From: Runella sp.
GTDB lineage: Bacteria > Bacteroidota > Bacteroidia > Cytophagales > Spirosomataceae
NCBI RefSeq assembly: GCF_027484545.1
Contig: NZ_JAIXST010000129.1
Location: 41,279 to 105,278 of the forward strand
DNA: 64,000 nt
Reading direction: 5' to 3'
Shown: positions 42,601-50,817 of the stretch, piece after piece
How the letters are laid out: each line of letters starts with the position of its first letter
Numbering within the stretch: position 1 is the first letter of the stretch
Notes under the pieces: generated by a model
Databases searched by the model: none
Told to the model about the DNA's origin: nothing
What the model saw: the letters and a program-made list of their open reading frames with translations, nothing else
Position numbers and translations under genes: made by a program

Positions 42601-43890
42601 ATGAATATTTTAATCCTTGGTTCGGGTGGTCGTGAGCACGCTTTTGCGTGGAAAATAAGTCAGAGTCCCCATTGTGATGAGTTGTATGTTGCCCCCGGAA
42701 ACGCAGGGACAGCTCAGGTAGCTACGAATTTACCGATTAGTTTTAATGACTTTGAGGCGGTTGCCAAAGCAATTGTTGATTTGAAAATCAAACTGGTGAT
42801 TGTGGGACCGGAAGAACCTCTGGTAAATGGAATTGTTGATTTTTTGAAAGCACGTCCCGAACTTTCTCGGGTCAAAATCGTTGGTCCCGACCGATTGGGT
42901 GCTCAACTGGAAGGCAGTAAGGACTTTTCCAAAAATTTCATGTTTAAATATGGAATTCCAACGGCTGCTTCCCGCACATTTACACCTGACACACTGGAAG
43001 ATGGGCTTGCTCATCTTACCTCACATGCATTGCCTATCGTACTGAAAGCCGATGGTTTGGCAGCGGGAAAAGGAGTGATTATTGCCGAAACCCTGAATGC
43101 CGCCAAAACAGCAATGAATGAGATACTGGTAGAAGAAAAATTTGGGGCCGCAGGCAATAAAGTAGTCGTAGAACAATTTCTAAGAGGAATTGAACTGTCG
43201 GTTTTTGTATTGACGGATGGGATCAATTACAAAATTTTGCCCGAAGCCAAAGACTATAAACGCATTGGAGAAAAAGATACGGGACTCAATACAGGAGGTA
43301 TGGGAGCGGTATCGCCGGTTGTGTTTGCGGATGAAAATTTTTTGAGAAAAGTAGAACAAAAAATTGTAAAACCTACGCTGGCAGGCTTGCAGGCGGAAGG
43401 TATTCACTACGTAGGTTTTATTTTTATCGGTTTGATGAACGTAAAGTCAGAACCTTACGTCATTGAGTACAACGCCCGCATGGGAGATCCCGAAACGGAG
43501 GTCGTTTTGCCGCGAATTCAATCGGATTTAGTCACTCTTTTACTGGCAGCCGCTGACCAAAAATTGACGGAAAGTGATTTTGTGATTTCTTCCCAAACGG
43601 CGGTTACTACGGTCATCGTTTCAGGTGGATATCCCAATGCCTACGAAAAGGGCAAGAAAATTGCTGATATAGAAAAAATAGATGAAGTCGTTGTTTTCCA
43701 TGCAGGAACAACAACCAATGATAAAGGTGAAATTCTCACCAACGGCGGGCGAGTTCTGGCATTGACCGGAATCGCTAATTCGCTCGAAGGCGCCGTAAAT
43801 AAGTCGCAAAAAGCGGCCGCGGCCGTGCAATTCGAGGGGAAATACTATCGAAAAGATATTGGATTGGATTTGATTCGTTATAAGGATTAG
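42601..43890 (+). CDS. purD: Phosphoribosylamine-glycine ligase
   Basis: Second step of purine synthesis (GAR synthetase). The 429-residue ATP-grasp protein starts MNILILGSGGREHAFAWK, has VVGPEEPLVNGIVDFL, LKADGLAAGKGVI, NTGGMGAVSP and the GARS signature EYNARMGDPETEVVLPRI. The upstream in-frame ATG at 42568 is rejected because the conserved start begins at 42601, right after the repeat array. Confidence 0.96.
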   Translation: MNILILGSGGREHAFAWKISQSPHCDELYVAPGNAGTAQVATNLPISFNDFEAVAKAIVDLKIKLVIVGPEEPLVNGIVDFLKARPELSRVKIVGPDRLGAQLEGSKDFSKNFMFKYGIPTAASRTFTPDTLEDGLAHLTSHALPIVLKADGLAAGKGVIIAETLNAAKTAMNEILVEEKFGAAGNKVVVEQFLRGIELSVFVLTDGINYKILPEAKDYKRIGEKDTGLNTGGMGAVSPVVFADENFLRKVEQKIVKPTLAGLQAEGIHYVGFIFIGLMNVKSEPYVIEYNARMGDPETEVVLPRIQSDLVTLLLAAADQKLTESDFVISSQTAVTTVIVSGGYPNAYEKGKKIADIEKIDEVVVFHAGTTTNDKGEILTNGGRVLALTGIANSLEGAVNKSQKAAAAVQFEGKYYRKDIGLDLIRYKD

Positions 43891-43941
43891 GAGGCAGTAA
43901 GAAAATGACAAGGGGCAAATGGCAAAGTAGAATGCCGCTCA

Positions 43942-43976
43942 TTGTAAACTGCAGACTACAAACTGTAAACTAAATG
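43942..43976. repeat. Heptad array running into the ricT start codon
   Basis: TTGTAAA, CTGCAGA, CTACAAA, CTGTAAA, CTAAATG: five 7-mers, the last of which contains the ricT ATG (43974-43976). Same unit as in lpxH. Confidence 0.85.
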
Positions 43977-45242
43977 GGTTGTAAATCATGCTCAACAGGC
44001 GGATGCGGGACAGGCGGGCTGAATGGAAAAACAGCTGGTTGTCAAAATAATGGGGCTTGCAGTACGGGCGGTTGTAATAAAATGAACGTTTTCGACTGGC
44101 TAAGTGACATGGATGTGCCGGTCATGAAGCGTTTTGATGTCGTCGAAGTAAAATTTAAGGGAGGACGTAAAGAATACTTCCGGAATATCAACCAATTGGA
44201 ACTTCACACGGGCGATTATGTCGTTTGTGAGATGGCTTCTGGATATCATATCGGTGCGGTATCGTTGCAGGGCGACTTGGTCCGTTTGCAAATGGTAAAA
44301 AAGAAAGTCGCCAATGACGAGAATCTGAAAAGCATCTATCGAGTCGCTAATCAGCGTGATCTCGAAAAACATGAACAAAGCATTGCCCGCGATTTGACGA
44401 CCATGTATCGCGCCCGAGAAATGGTTAAAGAATTGAAAATCAATATGAAACTCTCCGATGTTGAGTTTCAGTCGGATAATACCAAAGCCACTTTTTATTA
44501 TTCTGCCGATGAGCGCGTTGATTTCCGAGAGTTGATCAAAGTATTGGCGGGAGAATTTAAAGCCCGTATCGAAATGCGTCAAATAAGTCTTCGTCAGGAA
44601 GCAGGACGCTTGGGAGGTCTTGGTGCCTGTGGGCGGGAGTTATGCTGCTCTACTTGGCTTACTGATTTCAAAAATATCACAACATCGGCGGCGCGTTACC
44701 AAAATTTATCACTCAATCCGACCAAGCTTTCCGGACAGTGCGGACGTTTGAAATGTTGCCTCAACTATGAACTGGAAACGTACATAGACGCACTCAAAGA
44801 TATTCCGCACGTTGATGCGCCTCTCCAAACCCAAAAAGGAAAGGCTCATTTGCAGAAAACCGACATTTTTAAGAAAATTATGTGGTTTGGGTACGAAAAC
44901 GATAGCACTACCTGGCATCCGATTACGCTTGACCAAGTCAATGAAATACTGAAAATGAATGCGAAAGGCGAAAAGCCGGTTTCGTTGGATGTATTGGAAA
45001 TTCAGGAAGCCGTATTGGCATTGCCTTTTGCGGGTATCAACAGCGATTTGACCAAAATGGACAAAAAATTCAGCAGTCGCGACCAACAAAACAACGGCAA
45101 CAATAGTAACAACCGCAAGAACAAAAAGAAAAAAAGCGGTGGCGGGGGAAATCCTGCTGCCAACCCTACTACTTCTCCTAAAGCAACCGCCCCCAATAAA
45201 CCGGCCAACCAACCGCCGAAAGGGGGAGGGGAGAAGAAGTAA
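43974..45242 (+). CDS. ricT: PSP1/RicT-family protein with Cys-rich N-terminus
   Basis: A 422-residue protein. An N-terminal Cys/Gly-rich tract (CxxC-GGCGTGG ... CSTGGC within the first ~35 residues) precedes the PSP1 core (~50-300) with CGRELCCSTWL and SGQCGRLKCCLNYE. Bacillus RicT (YaaT) carries Fe-S clusters with RicA/RicF and tunes RNase Y and phosphorelay activity; no RicA/RicF is seen here. The C-terminal ~75 residues are Asn/Lys/Gly/Pro-rich and disordered. Confidence 0.88.
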   Translation: MGCKSCSTGGCGTGGLNGKTAGCQNNGACSTGGCNKMNVFDWLSDMDVPVMKRFDVVEVKFKGGRKEYFRNINQLELHTGDYVVCEMASGYHIGAVSLQGDLVRLQMVKKKVANDENLKSIYRVANQRDLEKHEQSIARDLTTMYRAREMVKELKINMKLSDVEFQSDNTKATFYYSADERVDFRELIKVLAGEFKARIEMRQISLRQEAGRLGGLGACGRELCCSTWLTDFKNITTSAARYQNLSLNPTKLSGQCGRLKCCLNYELETYIDALKDIPHVDAPLQTQKGKAHLQKTDIFKKIMWFGYENDSTTWHPITLDQVNEILKMNAKGEKPVSLDVLEIQEAVLALPFAGINSDLTKMDKKFSSRDQQNNGNNSNNRKNKKKKSGGGGNPAANPTTSPKATAPNKPANQPPKGGGEKK

Positions 45243-45263
45243 ACCATTTCAAGTAAATTTTTG

Positions 45264-45297
45264 TTGCAAAAGGGATAATCCTCCAAAGGTTGTCCTT
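45264..45297 (+). terminator. Possible terminator between ricT and nfu
   Basis: An imperfect stem (AAAAGG ... CCTTTT) is followed by a T-rich tract. Pairing is not perfect. Confidence 0.4.
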
Positions 45298-45340
45298 TTT
45301 GTTTTTCTATCAATCACTAACCGTTCGAAGCAACTCAACC

Positions 45341-45928
45341 ATGCAACCCGTATTTGTCTATACTGAAGCCAGTCCGAATCCAAACTCTATGAAGTTTGTG
45401 CTGAATTTTGAATTGGTTCCTCAAGGACTTTCATTCGATTACCCGGATTTAAATTCAACCGTGGCAGAAGGGAAATCTTCTCCTTTGGCGGGCGATTTAT
45501 TTCAGTTTCCATTCGTGCAACGTGTGTTTTTGGCCTCCAATTTTATAACACTTACCAAAGATGATACAACCGATTGGGGAGATGTTATTTTAGATACAAA
45601 GCAGTTTTTGAAGATTTACTTCGAAGAGAATCACCTGGTTTTTGAACAAAAAACAGTAGAAAGCAATACCACTATTCTGGATACAGACAGCCCGACCGTT
45701 CGCAAAATTAAAACGGTTTTGGACGACTACGTGCGTCCCGCTGTAGAGTCGGACGGAGGAGCTATTTCTTTTCATTCGTTTGAAGAAATTTCAGGAACCG
45801 TAAAAGTTCTGTTGCAAGGCTCATGCAGCGGCTGCCCATCTTCGACGCTAACGCTCAAAGCAGGTATCCAAAATTTGCTGACGCAAATGGTGCCTGACGT
45901 GAAAGAAGTGGTAGCAGAAGGAGTATAG
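45341..45928 (+). CDS. nfuA: Two-domain NifU-like (Nfu) Fe-S scaffold protein
   Basis: A 195-residue protein: N-terminal Nfu_N domain (VYTEASPNPNSMKFV..., residues ~5-95) and C-terminal NifU domain with the Fe-S CxxC in GSCSGCPSSTLTLKAGI. It assembles or delivers 4Fe-4S clusters. The ATG at 45341 is used because the conserved start is there; an upstream in-frame ATG (45290) falls in the T-rich gap. Confidence 0.92.
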   Translation: MQPVFVYTEASPNPNSMKFVLNFELVPQGLSFDYPDLNSTVAEGKSSPLAGDLFQFPFVQRVFLASNFITLTKDDTTDWGDVILDTKQFLKIYFEENHLVFEQKTVESNTTILDTDSPTVRKIKTVLDDYVRPAVESDGGAISFHSFEEISGTVKVLLQGSCSGCPSSTLTLKAGIQNLLTQMVPDVKEVVAEGV

Positions 45929-45952
45929 CTCTTCTTTGTGCAATATTTATCC

Positions 45953-45960
45953 TATTTTTG
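45953..45960 (+). promoter_or_regulatory. Possible -7 box upstream of the amidase gene
   Basis: TATTTTTG, 140 bases before the ATG; no TTG at normal spacing. Confidence 0.3.
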
Positions 45961-46100
45961 AGTTTCTTTGTAGAAAATTCAGTCCAAAACTTTCCAATGT
46001 TGCCGTTAGGTAAAAAATGAGAGAGTTTTGGCTCCTTTATTTATTGTAGAATACAAAAAATGCTTTTATTCGCAATAACTGCAAAACGTTGAAATAGTCC

Positions 46101-46889
46101 ATGTCGAGCGCTGTTAAAACCCTACTGATTTTAAGCTGGATTGCATTTTGTAGCTTTACTTTTAAGTCTGACGCTGAAGGAGGCATCAGAGTCATTGTGA
46201 TTGATGCAGGTCACGGAGGGAAAGACACTGGTACAAAGGGACGAATCTCTCGCGAGAAAGACGTTGTTTTGGATATTACAATGAAATTGGCCTATAAAAT
46301 CAGGGCCGAAATGCCCGATGTGAAAATTATTTTGACCCGTAACTCCGATAAATTTGTGGATTTAAGCGAGCGTTCCAATATTGCGAATCGGCGCAAGGCA
46401 GATTTGTTTATTTCGATTCACTGTAATTCACTTCCCAAAAATAAAGTAAGTCCGTCAGGGACAGAAACGTTTGTGATGGGATTGCACAAGTCGGAGGAGA
46501 ACCTCGAAGTAGCAAAAAGAGAGAACGCGGTTATTTTGTTGGAAAAAGACTACGAAGAGAAATACAAAGGTTTTAATCCCAATTCACCGCTTGCCTATAT
46601 CATGTTGGCCAATCGCCAAAATGCTTATATCGCAAGCAGTTTGACTTTTGCCGGAAAAATTGAACGGCAATTTAAAAAACATGCCAACCGAAACAGTCGT
46701 GGGGTAAAACAGGCCGGTTTTATGGTGCTTTGGCAAACGGCTATGCCCAGTGTGTTGGTTGAAACGGGTTTTCTAAGCCACGCTGACGAAGAGAAATACC
46801 TCAACTCAGCAGAAGGACAGGACGAAATATCGGAAGCAATATTTCGGGCTTTTAAGCAGTACAAGGAGGAAGTAGAACAAAATAAATAA
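46101..46889 (+). CDS. N-acetylmuramoyl-L-alanine amidase (Amidase_3)
   Basis: A 262-residue secreted zinc amidase cutting the stem peptide from peptidoglycan. A signal-like N-terminus (to ~residue 22), then VIVIDAGHGGKDTG (first zinc His), the Glu region ISREKDVVLDI, FISIHCNS (His) and the final VLVETGFLSHADEEKYL (catalytic Glu). No LysM or SH3 domain is attached. Followed by a heptad array and the MCE gene. Confidence 0.93.
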   Translation: MSSAVKTLLILSWIAFCSFTFKSDAEGGIRVIVIDAGHGGKDTGTKGRISREKDVVLDITMKLAYKIRAEMPDVKIILTRNSDKFVDLSERSNIANRRKADLFISIHCNSLPKNKVSPSGTETFVMGLHKSEENLEVAKRENAVILLEKDYEEKYKGFNPNSPLAYIMLANRQNAYIASSLTFAGKIERQFKKHANRNSRGVKQAGFMVLWQTAMPSVLVETGFLSHADEEKYLNSAEGQDEISEAIFRAFKQYKEEVEQNK

Positions 46890-46897
46890 TTATTTCA

Positions 46898-46963
46898 GTT
46901 ATTAGTTATCCGTATTTTCTGATAACAGGTAACAACGGGGCCGCCCGCGCGGTAACGGATAAC
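46898..46963. repeat. Two-armed heptad array between the amidase and MCE genes
   Basis: GTTATTA and GTTATCC (46898-46911), GTATTTT, then GATAACA and GGTAACA (46921-46934), a GC-rich insert (46935-46949), then CGGTAAC and GGATAAC (46950-46963). GTTATCCGT pairs with ACGGATAAC. It ends 15 bases before the ATG at 46979. Confidence 0.8.
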
Positions 46964-46978
46964 ATACATCTTGCAGAC

Positions 46979-47941
46979 ATGAAAATCTCTAAAGAAGTAA
47001 AAGTTGGATTGATGGCTATAGTAACGCTCACTATGCTTTACTTCGGCTTCAGTTTTTTAAAAGGCTCTGATTTTTTTTCAAGTAACTACAAATATTACGT
47101 TGTTTTTAATAATATCGGCTCGCTTCAGTCCTCCAATGCCATCAAATTGAATGGGGTACAGGTAGGGCAGGTAAAGAAAACAGAACTGCTCCAAGACAGA
47201 GGAAATAAAGTCTTGGTGACATTAGAAATTAATAAAGAAATCATTGTAACGCAAGGCACAAAAACCAAGTTGACCTCCGAATTATTGGGGGGAAGTGCGC
47301 TCGTGTTAGAAATAGCATCGGGAGCAAAACGACTTCAACAGGGAGATACACTTTTGTCAGATAGCGAAAAAGGAATTCAGGCTTTGTTGCAGGAACAGGC
47401 TCTTCCGGTTGTGAAGAATGCTGATTCATTGATCATTAATCTCAATCGGGTCGTTAAACAGTTTGATCAGACCGGGTATGCGCTTAATAAATTGTTGGCT
47501 ACAGCTGATAAAACCGCTTTGGGAATTAATGCAACCATCGATCAAAATCGTCAGGCGATCGCGGCTACTTTGGCCAACGTGAACGCACTTTCGGCGTCGT
47601 TGATTGAAACGGAAAAAGGCATCAAACCCATCTTGGGCAATCTTCTTACAACGACCGATTCGCTCAAGGCTTTGCGTATTGGTCAGACATTGGCACAGGC
47701 CAACGCTGCCGTTGCCACGCTTCAAAAATCGCTTACGGCACTCGAACAAGGTCAGGGAACCGCCGGGAAATTGCTGAAAGATCAGGCTCTGTACGATAAT
47801 TTAAACCGTACTATCGTGAGCGTTAATAAACTGATGACCAACTTCCGTCAGTATCCTAAGCGATACGTAAATGTGTCTGTGTTTAGCAAAAAAGACAAAG
47901 GCCCCGCCGATAGCCCTGCTGATACGACGTTGAAATACTAA
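46979..47941 (+). CDS. mlaD: MlaD/MCE-domain lipid transport protein
   Basis: A 320-residue protein with one N-terminal membrane helix (~9-28) and an MCE domain (~35-115: YYVVFNNIGSLQSSNAIKLNGVQVGQVKK ... GSALVLEI). The rest is a long helical, coiled-coil-like region with many Leu/Ala heptads, as in MlaD-type proteins that bridge the periplasm in phospholipid trafficking. Partners mlaE and mlaF are not in the window. Confidence 0.85.
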   Translation: MKISKEVKVGLMAIVTLTMLYFGFSFLKGSDFFSSNYKYYVVFNNIGSLQSSNAIKLNGVQVGQVKKTELLQDRGNKVLVTLEINKEIIVTQGTKTKLTSELLGGSALVLEIASGAKRLQQGDTLLSDSEKGIQALLQEQALPVVKNADSLIINLNRVVKQFDQTGYALNKLLATADKTALGINATIDQNRQAIAATLANVNALSASLIETEKGIKPILGNLLTTTDSLKALRIGQTLAQANAAVATLQKSLTALEQGQGTAGKLLKDQALYDNLNRTIVSVNKLMTNFRQYPKRYVNVSVFSKKDKGPADSPADTTLKY

Positions 47942-47981
47942 GTCTATGTCAGTATATCATCAATGACATTAATTTATCTCA

Positions 47982-49001
47982 TTATATGTCCTTGACGCAC
48001 CGAAAACCTACGTGGAACAAACTCGTTTCGGAGGTAGAAGAGGAACGGCCTGATACGCGGTAGCCATGGCACCACGTGGGTTCACACAGGAATGAACCGC
48101 CGCGTTCGGCACGTTCGTTGGACAAGTCTCCTTCCTTTGCGGGAGAACGAAACAGGGCCTCGTAGTTGAATTTTAGGTTGGATTGCCATTCCCAGACATT
48201 TCCACTCATGTCGGTTAATCCAAGCGGGGTTTTGCCAAATTTTCCAACGGGGGATGTATACAAAAAGCCGTCATCATTGTAATTTTTTACTGGAAACTTC
48301 CCCTGCCAGATATTGGCATTGTACTTTCCCCGCGTTTGGATATCGTTGCCCCACGGATAAATATCGCGGCTGTTGCGGGCATTGCGTGCGGCGTGTTCCC
48401 ACTCAATCTCGCAGGGCAGCCGCTTACCTGCCCATTGGGCGTAGGTATTGGCGTCGTTCCAAGAAACTTGCGTAACGGGATGGTCGTCGGGAGCGGCGGG
48501 AAAATCAGGTCCCATGGGATGATGCCAATTGGCCCCGTCTTTCAATATCCATTGTTGGTCGGTAGATTCGTCGATAATGCCTCCGTTACCAAATTTTTCT
48601 GCTTCGGTTTTAAAGTTGGTTGCCGTAATGAACTTTCTGAATTCTCCTACCGTAACGGGATGTACGTCCATTAGAAAGGGGCGCACTTTGGCCCAAAAAG
48701 AAGGCCGTTCGTGTTCTATTCCTTCGTCTGAACCGATTTGAACGACCCCTCCCTGTATATACACCATGCCAGTAGGGATTGTGCTCAGTTTGGGATTGAC
48801 AACGGTTGTATCACTGGGTTTCTCTAAGCCAATGTCACTGACGGTTTCAGGAAATTCGAGCTTTTTCAGGAAATCCGTATTGAGAACCGCGGTCTGCGTT
48901 TTCGAAGTGTCAACTTGTTGATTATCACTTTGTTTTTGACAGGAAATAACTAAAAAAGAGGATGCCAAAACAAAGAGTAAATTATAAAAAGAGCGTAGCA
49001 T
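47982..49001 (-). CDS. Formylglycine-generating-enzyme-like (SUMF1) lipoprotein
   Basis: A 339-residue protein with a lipoprotein signal (lipobox VISC, Cys ~21). The FGE-sulfatase domain spans ~75-335 with PRLPCEIEWEHAAR and GGSFLCEPTWCHGYR, which contains the paired Cys in C-x4-C spacing as in active FGE, followed by SxxH...GFRCVKDI. It could convert Cys to formylglycine in sulfatases, although no sulfatase is in the window; some Bacteroidota relatives (GldK) act in gliding instead. Convergent with the MCE gene. Confidence 0.8.
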   Translation of the reverse strand: MLRSFYNLLFVLASSFLVISCQKQSDNQQVDTSKTQTAVLNTDFLKKLEFPETVSDIGLEKPSDTTVVNPKLSTIPTGMVYIQGGVVQIGSDEGIEHERPSFWAKVRPFLMDVHPVTVGEFRKFITATNFKTEAEKFGNGGIIDESTDQQWILKDGANWHHPMGPDFPAAPDDHPVTQVSWNDANTYAQWAGKRLPCEIEWEHAARNARNSRDIYPWGNDIQTRGKYNANIWQGKFPVKNYNDDGFLYTSPVGKFGKTPLGLTDMSGNVWEWQSNLKFNYEALFRSPAKEGDLSNERAERGGSFLCEPTWCHGYRVSGRSSSTSETSLFHVGFRCVKDI

Positions 49002-49050
49002 AATCAGACGGAAAACAGTGGACGATTAAACCTTTGTTGATTTTGTAAGT

Positions 49051-49058
49051 CAAAGGTA
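49051..49058 (-). promoter_or_regulatory. Probable -7 box of the FGE-like gene
   Basis: The minus strand reads TACCTTTG, about 50 bases before the ATG at 49001. Confidence 0.4.
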
Positions 49059-49099
49059 ACGAAACAGAAAAACAACCGTATTGACGGTATTTAAAAACC

Positions 49100-49492
49100 A
49101 TGAAAAAAACACACATCATCCGCACCTTCTTCGTAATGGCCCTGGCCATTTATGCACAATTAACGTTTGCCCAACGCGAGCCAATGGACCCCGTCAAAAG
49201 GGCAGAGCGAGTTTCTGCTGACTTGAAACAGGCATTAACTCTCGACGATGCCACTACCAAAAAAGTCTATGATTTGGAATTGTCCCGAACGCAGGAGGCG
49301 CAAAAAATCAGAGAAAAAAATGCCGACGACCGCGATGCCATGCGCGAGAGCATGAAAGGAGTTAATGAAAAATTCCAAACGAGTATTAAGGCGGTTTTGA
49401 CTGAAGAACAGTTCAAGAAATACCAGGAATGGCAAACCGCCGAGCGTGAAAAACGCGGCCCTCGTGGAGGCGGAAACCGCAGAAGAAAGTAG
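49100..49492 (+). CDS. Spy/CpxP-like or DUF4890-type periplasmic protein
   Basis: A 130-residue protein with a signal peptide (~25 residues, ending TFAQ) and a charged, all-helical mature part: DPVKRAERVSADLKQALTLDDATTKKVYDLE ... VLTEEQFKKYQEWQ. The L-t-x-[ED]-Q-x-x-x-y repeats at both ends are typical of Spy-like ATP-independent chaperones. The C-terminus is Arg/Gly-rich (PRGGGNRRRK). Followed by a terminator. Confidence 0.75.
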   Translation: MKKTHIIRTFFVMALAIYAQLTFAQREPMDPVKRAERVSADLKQALTLDDATTKKVYDLELSRTQEAQKIREKNADDRDAMRESMKGVNEKFQTSIKAVLTEEQFKKYQEWQTAEREKRGPRGGGNRRRK

Positions 49493-49520
49493 GTCTGAAA
49501 GTGAAATGAGAGTTATTTGT

Positions 49521-49557
49521 AACGTCGGCGAGGTTCAAAACCTCGCTGACGTTTTTT
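49521..49557 (+). terminator. Terminator/palindromic repeat after the Spy-like gene
   Basis: A 15-bp stem (49521-49535 with 49539-49553, one wobble) followed by T run 49552-49557. A second partial copy (TTGCCGACGTTTTTTATA) lies at 49565-49582, giving the glycosyltransferase stop codon. Confidence 0.8.
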
Positions 49558-49578
49558 ATGAAACCTTGCCGACGTTTT

Positions 49579-50703
49579 TTATACAACACATTCCAAATGC
49601 CCCAACCATTGCTTTTCTCCTTCGCGGCACCATCGACGAAAATTTTCTCCTATCGGTTCATGTTGAGGTAAATAATTCATTAAGATGGACAAATCAAATC
49701 GTTCGGCAGCCACGCCTGCACCTACACGTTCTGCATCGGCGGCATTGCAGGCTTGTTCATAGTGGATGGGGACTACCATCACGGGTTTGTCCAGATACAT
49801 GGCCTCGCATACCGATTCAAAACCTGCCGTAGTAACCAAAGCTTTGCAGCCTGACATCATCTCTAAAAACTTAGCTCCGTCGAGGCGATGAAGAGTGAGC
49901 GTTTCGTCAATCTTTTCTTCGGGCAGAGCGTCGGGTTTGCTCCAAAAACAATGCAAAACTACCTCAGGATGCTGCTGATGCCATTCGAGGATTTGAGTAT
50001 ACAAAGCTGGGTGGTTGAGATACACCAGAATGTATTCTTTTTGGGAGGCAGTTAGTGAGTGAATATCATGCCGTAAAAGGGGAGATACGACGTACACAAG
50101 TTTATTAGGTTGATTCTCCAAAGAATCAAATGAAAGAGCCAGTAGCCGTTTGGCTCGCAATGCAGTAAGCCGTGAATTGAAATTGACCAGAAAACGGTCC
50201 ATTCGGCCTTTGGAAGGAAACTGAAATTCTGAATGAAAAAACAGGTATTGATGCCCAATGCAGACCATTGGAATGGCCGGTCTATATAACCCATTGTAAA
50301 ATCCACCCAGAATTTCGTAAAAATTCAAAATCAGGTCGGGTTGATAACGTTTGATGGCTTCATTAATTTGTTCCAAGCTTTTACCAAAGCGAAAAATGCG
50401 CGGTAAGTGATGCGTAACGGTCTTTTTGAAGTCCACCTTTCCATCCGAATTGAAAACTAAATTCGGGCTGGGAAACGCCTCTACCGGTGCTTGAATCTGT
50501 TCATGAAAAAAGGCAGGAATGGGTCGTTCGACCGCACCACCTACGAGGACAGCCACGAGCTGATAATCGGCATCACGCAACGTTTGGCTTAATGAAATGG
50601 CTTGGGTCAAGTGGCCTCGCCCTTCTCCCTGCACCAAAAAAAGGACTTTTTTCAACTTCTTTGGAATCAATTTAGTGATAGCCCAAATCACCGAAAAAGA
50701 CAT
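49579..50703 (-). CDS. Glycosyltransferase, MurG/GT28-like fold
   Basis: A 374-residue protein. N-terminal KKVLFLVQGEGRGHLTQAISLSQTL is the acceptor-side glycine motif of GT-B enzymes such as MurG; the C-terminal ALVTTAGFESVCEAMYLDKPVMVVPIHYEQACNAADAERVGAGV is the nucleotide-sugar binding region. Not MurG itself (too divergent); probably makes a lipid- or surface-linked sugar. Its C-terminal codons overlap an inserted palindrome half. Confidence 0.82.
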   Translation of the reverse strand: MSFSVIWAITKLIPKKLKKVLFLVQGEGRGHLTQAISLSQTLRDADYQLVAVLVGGAVERPIPAFFHEQIQAPVEAFPSPNLVFNSDGKVDFKKTVTHHLPRIFRFGKSLEQINEAIKRYQPDLILNFYEILGGFYNGLYRPAIPMVCIGHQYLFFHSEFQFPSKGRMDRFLVNFNSRLTALRAKRLLALSFDSLENQPNKLVYVVSPLLRHDIHSLTASQKEYILVYLNHPALYTQILEWHQQHPEVVLHCFWSKPDALPEEKIDETLTLHRLDGAKFLEMMSGCKALVTTAGFESVCEAMYLDKPVMVVPIHYEQACNAADAERVGAGVAAERFDLSILMNYLPQHEPIGENFRRWCREGEKQWLGHLECVV

Positions 50704-50768
50704 TACCTCTTCATTACCAAATAATTATGAATTTGTTGTTTTTAGGAAGTTTGCATTATTGAAACCGA

Positions 50769-50817
50769 GTTATCCGTTAAATTCGTCATTCGTACCTCCT
50801 CATTCGTCGTTTGCTAC
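50769..50817. repeat. Composite heptad array between DinB and glycosyltransferase genes
   Basis: Seven 7-mers in a row: GTTATCC, GTTAAAT, TCGTCAT, TCGTACC, TCCTCAT, TCGTCGT, TTGCTAC; the unit changes from GTTAnnn to TCGTnnn without breaking the 7-base phase. The DinB stop (50814-50816) lies in the last unit. Confidence 0.75.
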
